In this document: in pieces, positions 60,537 to 64,000 of the stretch
Position numbering within the stretch: position 1 is the first letter of the stretch
Layout: each line of letters begins with the position of its first letter
NCBI GenBank assembly: GCA_037975125.1
Contig: CM075862.1
Span: 13,296,625-13,360,624, forward strand
Length of the DNA: 64,000 nucleotides
Source: Latrodectus hesperus
Taxonomy: Eukaryota > Arthropoda > Arachnida > Araneae > Theridiidae
Direction of reading: 5' to 3'
Position numbers and translations under genes: made by a program
Notes under the pieces: generated by a model
What the model saw: only the letters and a program-made list of their open reading frames with translations
The model's database searches: none
What the model was told of the DNA's origin: nothing

Positions 60537-60845
60537 TGTTGTTGTTGCACCAGCATGCTTCCCTGTACCTAGTCCTGTTTGTGACTGTACCAGTTAAATA
60601 GAAGCAGCCGGGTGGAGTCTTCGTGATTTTGAAGCAGGGACCTAGCAGATGACCCCCAATACTTGGTCTACCATCCCCAGAGGTATCATTTCACTTGGAG
60701 GACATTGCGATCCCGCCCAGTTTTAATGTGCTCTAGCTGTCATTAGCGAAGACAACGGATCTTCTATTGGGACAAGATTTGAAATCACTATCTTCCGATA
60801 ACGAGATCGAACGCTCTTACCAACTAGGCCAACGCGGTCTCAGTC
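60537..60845 (-). mobile_element. tRNA-derived SINE, family B, near full length
   Basis: On the minus strand the head lies near 60845-60770 with ACCGCGTTGGCCTAGTTGGT and GTTATCGGAAGATAGT. The body has the shared TTTCACTTGGAGGACATTGC block, and the tail is (AAC)n at 60550-60537. It has the family's most complete 3' end. Confidence 0.85.
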
Positions 60846-61029
60846 CAAAGAATGGAAAAAGAGTTCTTCCAAAACTAATTGTGCATTTTTACGCGAAAGT
60901 ATAAATGCTTATTACCTAAATAGGGGTATTTAATTTATGTGTTTGTATATGTCGATAGTCTTTTTGTTACAATTTACGATGCATGTAGAACATTATTTGA
61001 AACAACGTTAAATGGTGAAAATATTTCAT

Positions 61030-61165
61030 TAGAACACGCCCAGTTTTAACTTGACCCAATCAACTTTAGCGAACACGAAAGATCTTTGATTAAGCCGGGA
61101 TTCCAACTCACAACCTTCCGATAATGAGAACGACGCCTAACCAACCAGGCCACCGTGTCCTTCTA
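61030..61165 (-). mobile_element. Family B SINE, head-end fragment
   Basis: On the minus strand it reads GGACACGGTGGCCTGGTTGG, then GGAAGGTTGTGAGTTGGAAT, CCCGGCTTAATCAAAGATCT. The head is among the best preserved of the family, while the body is cut off after about 130 bases. Confidence 0.83.
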
Positions 61166-62613
61166 AAAGATTGTGTGGAGGCTAAGGCCTTGGCTGTAAA
61201 GTAAATTAGGGCCATTTTCACTCATCGTAAGGGAAGACACTTGGGAAACTCTTAAGTTCTCAACCTGACAGATGTACATACATAAAAATAGAATCAACAT
61301 CTGTTTCACATTATTTTATGTCTGGGAACAAAACTGGGATTTTTCACCCCAACAAACACTGTCCTACCACTTGGCAACATAATTAGCTTCCGATTTAGTT
61401 TTAACCTAGTTTACCAAAATTACTAACTTTTGCGGGGCTTTAGCTGCCAGTGGAAATCATGTATGGAGTAAAAATTTAGATTTAAAAAATACTGATGTTT
61501 ACTACCTAGTTCTACTCAAAAAGCTGTTTCAAATGAAATATCAGGCATAAGCCAGTTGGGATAATCAATCAATCAAATGAAGAATTGAACGCAATGAATC
61601 AAAGGATCATGGAAGGAAGAAAAGAACGCTTGAAATTTTCCTTCAGTTACAAAGTTGTCAAACACTGAAATCGAGACTCTTTTCCAATTTATTTCCTATC
61701 TGCGGCTTATTGAGAAAAGCGTAAAGACATACGCTGCAGTGAGCAAAAGTTATGTTTTAAAAAATTGAAGAGCAGTTTAATATCGTTACATTAAAAAAAA
61801 TTAGTTCATGAGAATTCAGAATGAATAGTGAACATCATGATAACCACATTTTTTCTCTACGTTTGTGGTTTTCCATTGATAGCAATTTTAAATGCGGGGG
61901 AGGGGTGGCAAGAGCAATTTAATATCAACCGCTTCGGTTGGCGCTTCGGTTCTAATAACCACACGCTTCGGTTCTAATAGAAAGAAGGCTACGGGAAATA
62001 TTCCATCGTTAAATTATATTCCATCGTAATATTCCTTCGCTAAATTATCACGGCATAAGCAATTTTAATGAGAGTTCAAATCTGCGTTATTTACAGTTTA
62101 AATTGATCAAAAAATCATAGTCGAATTTTCGAAATAGAAACGTCGCTTTTATTTTAAGTTAGATAGAGATGAGCATTCTCTGATGTAAGTTTTATTTCAT
62201 TTCACACACCCCGTTCTCAATTCAACCTTGTATACAAAACTGAGCGGACAAACAAAATAAAGTTATGTTATCTACAAAGATATTTACTGAATCCATGGTC
62301 ATTAGGAGAATGAAAACTCTTTCGATTTCAGAGTGTTATGTGTTCGATACTTTCGTGATCGATAATAATATATATTGGCCATGCATGTTCACATTTAAGA
62401 AGATCTCAAATTTTTGGTTGATGCAATTTAGAAATTTGGAGAGGAAATTGCGCTGACCTCTTAATTTTTATTTTTTTATCTCAGTTGAAATTATAAAACA
62501 GGAAATTAATTTATTAAAATTATTATATACATGTTAACACTTATAATACTCAACAAAGCTTGTAGGCCACTTGTTAGTAAATACTCTTATCACTTTCGGA
62601 TGACTGCTTAACT
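61166..62613. other. Unclassified sequence
   Basis: A less AT-rich patch at 61880-62060 repeats GCTTCGGTT three times and ATATTCCATCGT-type phrases twice, a local slippage pattern. No gene supported. Confidence 0.4.
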
Positions 62614-63064
62614 TATAGATTCTCAAAGTGGTCCAGGTGGACCCCCAGGGTTCCATAGGAGATCACACGGGGGTCTACGTAGACGTGAAAAGAAAACAGG
62701 GGTTCACAAGTTGTAAGTGGGGGTTCACGAAATATTTTCTAGTTTTCATAATAAAGAACAAAAATTTTGACTTGGATTTACCTATCAACGTAGGTAGGTT
62801 GCATCATTCACTAGGTAGGTACTAAAAATATTCAAAACTCAATTCAAACACAATTGAATAGAACAATAGATAATAGTACAAGTATTATTTTAATAAATAG
62901 TGCACAAAAGAAAATGTGCTACTTTTTTCATCTTAACACCTCCAATCTGGGGTGATATTTTTAGGAGTTTTGGGAATATATTAGAAATGTAGCAGCAGGG
63001 GGTCTACCGAAAATAGTAAAATTTTGAAAGAGGTCCACGAGAAAAAAAAGTTTGGGAACCCATG
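62614..63064. mobile_element. Second hAT-type non-autonomous element
   Basis: A 451-bp element. The left end is TATAGATTCTCAAAGTGG; the right end read backwards is CATGGGTTCCCAAACTTTT. Both fit the weak hAT terminal pattern (C/T)A(T/G)xGxTTC(T/C)CAAA. It is flanked by GCTTAACT (62606-62613) and GTTTAACT (63065-63072), an 8-bp duplication with one mismatch. Just inside the left end are GTCCAGGTGGACCCCC and just inside the right GAGGTCCAC, again mirror-like. No transposase frame. It is distinct in sequence from the element at 5906. Confidence 0.75.
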
Positions 63065-63072
63065 GTTTAACT

Positions 63073-64000
63073 GAAAGGTCATTCTCTGGAGCGGAGGCGT
63101 ATGGTTCTTTCACTTTTTTTTAAATCGCCACCCCCGCGTAATTTTTGGGAATAGGGATGAAATAAGTGAGCATCGGATTCCTCTTCTTTCTAAATTCTCA
63201 TTAAGTTAGGTTTTTTTTAATATTTAATATTTATTAACGTTTTTTAAATATTTAATATTTATTAACATAATATTTTTTTAAATTACGCGTTAATTAAATT
63301 TTGTTTTAAATTTAAAAAAATTATATTGATTTTTAATTTATTAATTAAATTATTTTTTAAATTTTGGAAAGACGATAAATAGAAATAATATTTATTATTT
63401 TTTTAAAAATTGAAAAAGTTTTGTTTTTACTCTCGGCTTTGAATGCGTTTTCGGTTTTCCTTATACGACGTCAATCGGAAATAATATTTACATTGGGATG
63501 CAGAGGAAAAAACTCCCGACTTCAATGCTAATAATTGAAACATTTCTTACCTCTTTCGTCATATTTTTAACTGATTCTTTCGTGAGGTAAAACAGTGAAC
63601 TTTCGTAGAACAGTAAACTGAATGGAAATAATGAAACATATGATTATAAAAAATATTAAATATCGCTATCTTGCAGATTTCAATTTTTTCCGCGAATACT
63701 AGGTGTACTTTTTTCACAGAAAATTATGACCTGCGGTAACTGATGGTCTAACTAACTAATTCGGAATGAAAGTTTACAAGTATGATAATAAATAAAATAT
63801 TTATCACTATGGTTAACACTCCACTTTTATTGGATTCAGCTTTAAAAGACATTTCAAAATCGGTGTGAATTTTCTGCATTTCGATTTGTTTCATCACGAG
63901 TGTATAAATCGGATTCTCAATCTTTCATTTCACCACCATTGTATGAAATTATTTATAGCTGTGAGTTGTTAATTTGTTTAAACTTTATTTCAAATTTGAA
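63073..64000. other. AT-rich sequence, nothing recognised
   Basis: A repeated TTTAAATATTTAATATTTATTAAC phrase, split at the repeat, occurs twice at 63215-63265. No gene seen to the window end. Confidence 0.45.

Noticed and set aside
62628..62825. 65-codon open frame at the start of the second hAT-type element
   Set aside because: It lies wholly within the element's terminal region and has no transposase motif.

Overview
The window looks like an arthropod nuclear genome, most probably a spider. It is strongly AT-rich, has no bacterial-style gene packing, and carries long (TA)n arrays, many tRNA-derived SINE copies, decayed Tc1/mariner, pogo and hAT DNA transposons, and tails of non-LTR retrotransposons. 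The spider assignment rests on the look of the retrotransposon tails and SINEs and on a gene family that all arthropods share, so it is an inference.

Only one host coding segment is well supported. It is an internal exon at 601-702 on the + strand, with good splice sites, encoding part of the C-terminal tail of a PBX/extradenticle (exd) homeodomain protein. I could not find the terminal exon of that gene anywhere downstream. The simplest reading is that most of the remaining 63 kb is one very large exd intron, but the window could also run past the end of the gene.

Layout. 1-9 kb: the exon, a dead RNase H fragment of a non-LTR element, a hAT-type MITE with a perfect 8-bp target duplication (5906-6336) and a 103-bp direct repeat pair. 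9-17.4 kb: a SINE, a 29-bp minisatellite with a 232-bp higher-order period (11722-12770) and a retrotransposon tail (16944-17306). 18-27.2 kb: the transposon-rich core, with pogo, Tc1-like and back-to-back mariner remnants, a fold-back element, a dense pile of SINEs (24.8-26.9 kb) and two (TA)n arrays. 28-34 kb: two higher-complexity islands, a Tc1-like element split by a SINE, a 24-bp minisatellite, more (TA)n and two adjacent SINEs. 35-47 kb: three retrotransposon tails, a 38-kb island, SINEs, a 30-bp minisatellite ending in a hairpin and a 55-bp satellite. 48.5-50.4 kb: a 231-bp satellite, about eight copies. 50.6-64 kb: three more islands (50.6, 55.1 and 59.6 kb), an ancient 220-bp tandem array, SINE fragments, a fourth retrotransposon tail and a second hAT-type MITE (62614-63064).

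The most promising non-repeat signal is the set of about seven islands of 300-700 bp (28.0, 31.8, 38.1, 43.2, 50.6, 55.1 and 59.6 kb). They are visibly less AT-rich than their surroundings, have no repeat partner in the window and show no credible coding frame. In an intron of a Hox cofactor gene they are candidate conserved enhancers. I see no operon, CRISPR array, defence system, functional tRNA or rRNA gene, and no intact transposase. Composition and copy comparisons were made by eye; no alignment or database search was run.
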